Origin: Gordionus sp. m RMFG-2023 | Taxonomy: Eukaryota; Nematomorpha; Gordioida; Chordodea; Parachordodidae | Length of the DNA: 64,000 nt | Reading direction: 5' to 3' | Assembly: GCF_954871325.1 (NCBI RefSeq) | Contig: NC_088779.1 | Span: forward strand, 20,958,846-21,022,845 | Shown: piece after piece, positions 63,222 to 64,000 of the stretch | How the letters are laid out: the number at the start of each line of letters is the position of its first letter | Position numbering within the stretch: the stretch's first letter is position 1 | The notes under the pieces: generated by a model | Told to the model about the DNA's origin: nothing | The model's database searches: none | Seen by the model: the letters and a program-made list of their open reading frames with translations, nothing else | Translations under genes and position numbers: made by a program

Positions 63222-64000
63222 TAATAAAATTTAATTAAACTAAATATTTGTAGAAATTGTAAAAAGTAAAAACGATAAAAGTTTCATAAACATAAATAAT
63301 CCCGTCCTTATATAGGGGTTCTCCCTCGATGTATGTGCTTATATTTTTAAGCCAATGAAAACATCAAAACCCCCGCTGGATTATGTGTTTATTCGAACCA
63401 CCAATAGGAGATCATACACTTCCCTAGGTGGTAATAAATGTGGTTGTAAGATAATAGTCTTTACCTTTAAAAATGAAATTGAATAGTTGTTTATCAATTT
63501 CACATTTTGTAAGGCTAGACCATGTTTAAAAAAACAAAGAGGGGACAATTAAATAACTGTAAACACAACATTTTCACAATGGGATCTACTTTTAAAAGTC
63601 TATTATGACCTGGTTGATCCTTTGATATGGAATTATTATTTTCATTAAAGTGTAGAATGGATCTAATGCTTCCAAATTTACTAATGGGCATACTAATTAT
63701 ATATAGTTATTGATGTTAGCCGTACAATTAATAAGAATATTTATTCTAATTGTAACAAGGAAAAGTTTGAACACCATTGTAAAAGATGTTGAGAATAGAA
63801 GAACTGATGGCAAGCCGTAATAAATTTTAAGAAGTTTGGAAAAATCCTGAAGCCTGTAAAGTATAAAGGTTGCTAAGATAATAATCATTTAATTCATATA
63901 TAAAAATTGCTTATCTTTTAGTCACACATTACCCCAGATAACATAATCCAAAATAAAAATATACTAAAATAATTAAGATTATAAAATAATATCTAAAAAA
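63222..64000. other. Right edge, no gene recognised
   Basis: AT-rich. The minus-strand 63-codon frame at 63697-63888 is hydrophobic but has no family match and looks like chance. The segment near 63.36-63.44 kb is less AT-rich but carries no readable exon. Confidence 0.4.

Noticed and set aside
63385-63420. GGTTCGAA on the minus strand, a possible tRNA B box
   Set aside because: No A box at the right distance and no cloverleaf pairing.

Overview
The window is nuclear DNA from an animal. It is very AT-rich and has few genes. Four genes were recognised by protein similarity recalled from memory: an MFSD6-type major facilitator transporter, Integrator subunit 10 (INTS10), the YL1/VPS72 subunit of H2A.Z exchange complexes, and TMEM222 (RTE1 family). 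Three are split by GT-AG introns. Together with hAT, piggyBac, LINE and Ty3/gypsy debris this points to an invertebrate metazoan. I cannot place the phylum.

Layout: 1.3-3.7 kb (+) holds the 3' part of an unrecognised five-exon gene, with a long CTTT microsatellite in one intron. 7.8-8.1 kb (+) is a small intronless gene for a protein with an acidic tail. 9.1-9.8 kb (-) is a LINE remnant. 10.1-21.5 kb (+) is the MFSD6-like transporter (7 exons, 792 codons), with a 7.1 kb first intron that holds small transposons. 24.9-28.0 kb is a nest of transposons inserted into one another. 28.3-41.3 kb (+) is INTS10 (14 exons, 716 codons), whose large introns contain hAT pieces. 42.2-45.9 kb is transposon debris: hAT, a gypsy fragment and a LINE end. 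46.2-47.7 kb is a decayed duplicate of the INTS10 3' end. 47.8-54.9 kb (-) is VPS72 (6 exons, 334 codons), convergent with INTS10; its 5.9 kb intron 4 holds a nested hAT pair, a shortened piggyBac and a fold-back element. 57.4-58.8 kb is another nested hAT pair. 59.8-60.6 kb (+) is intronless TMEM222. 62.5-62.9 kb (-) is a possible two-exon small gene between two MITEs.

The exon models for INTS10, MFSD6 and VPS72 were built by hand. All splice phases agree, and the protein lengths (716, 792, 334) are close to my recollection of the human proteins (about 710, 791, 364). INTS10 (3' processing and termination of RNA polymerase II transcripts) and VPS72 (H2A.Z deposition) both act in nuclear gene expression, but nothing shows that they are co-regulated.

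The strongest structural theme is hAT-type transposition. At least eight elements can be bounded exactly by terminal inverted repeats and 8-bp target duplications, and several are nested. I found no convincing new defence, toxin or gene-cluster system. The best second-look items are the INTS10 tail duplication, the two oppositely oriented hAT copies flanking INTS10, the MITE lying flush against a start codon, the ATGA overlap of an upstream ORF with the TMEM222 start, and the introns of only 35-41 nt.
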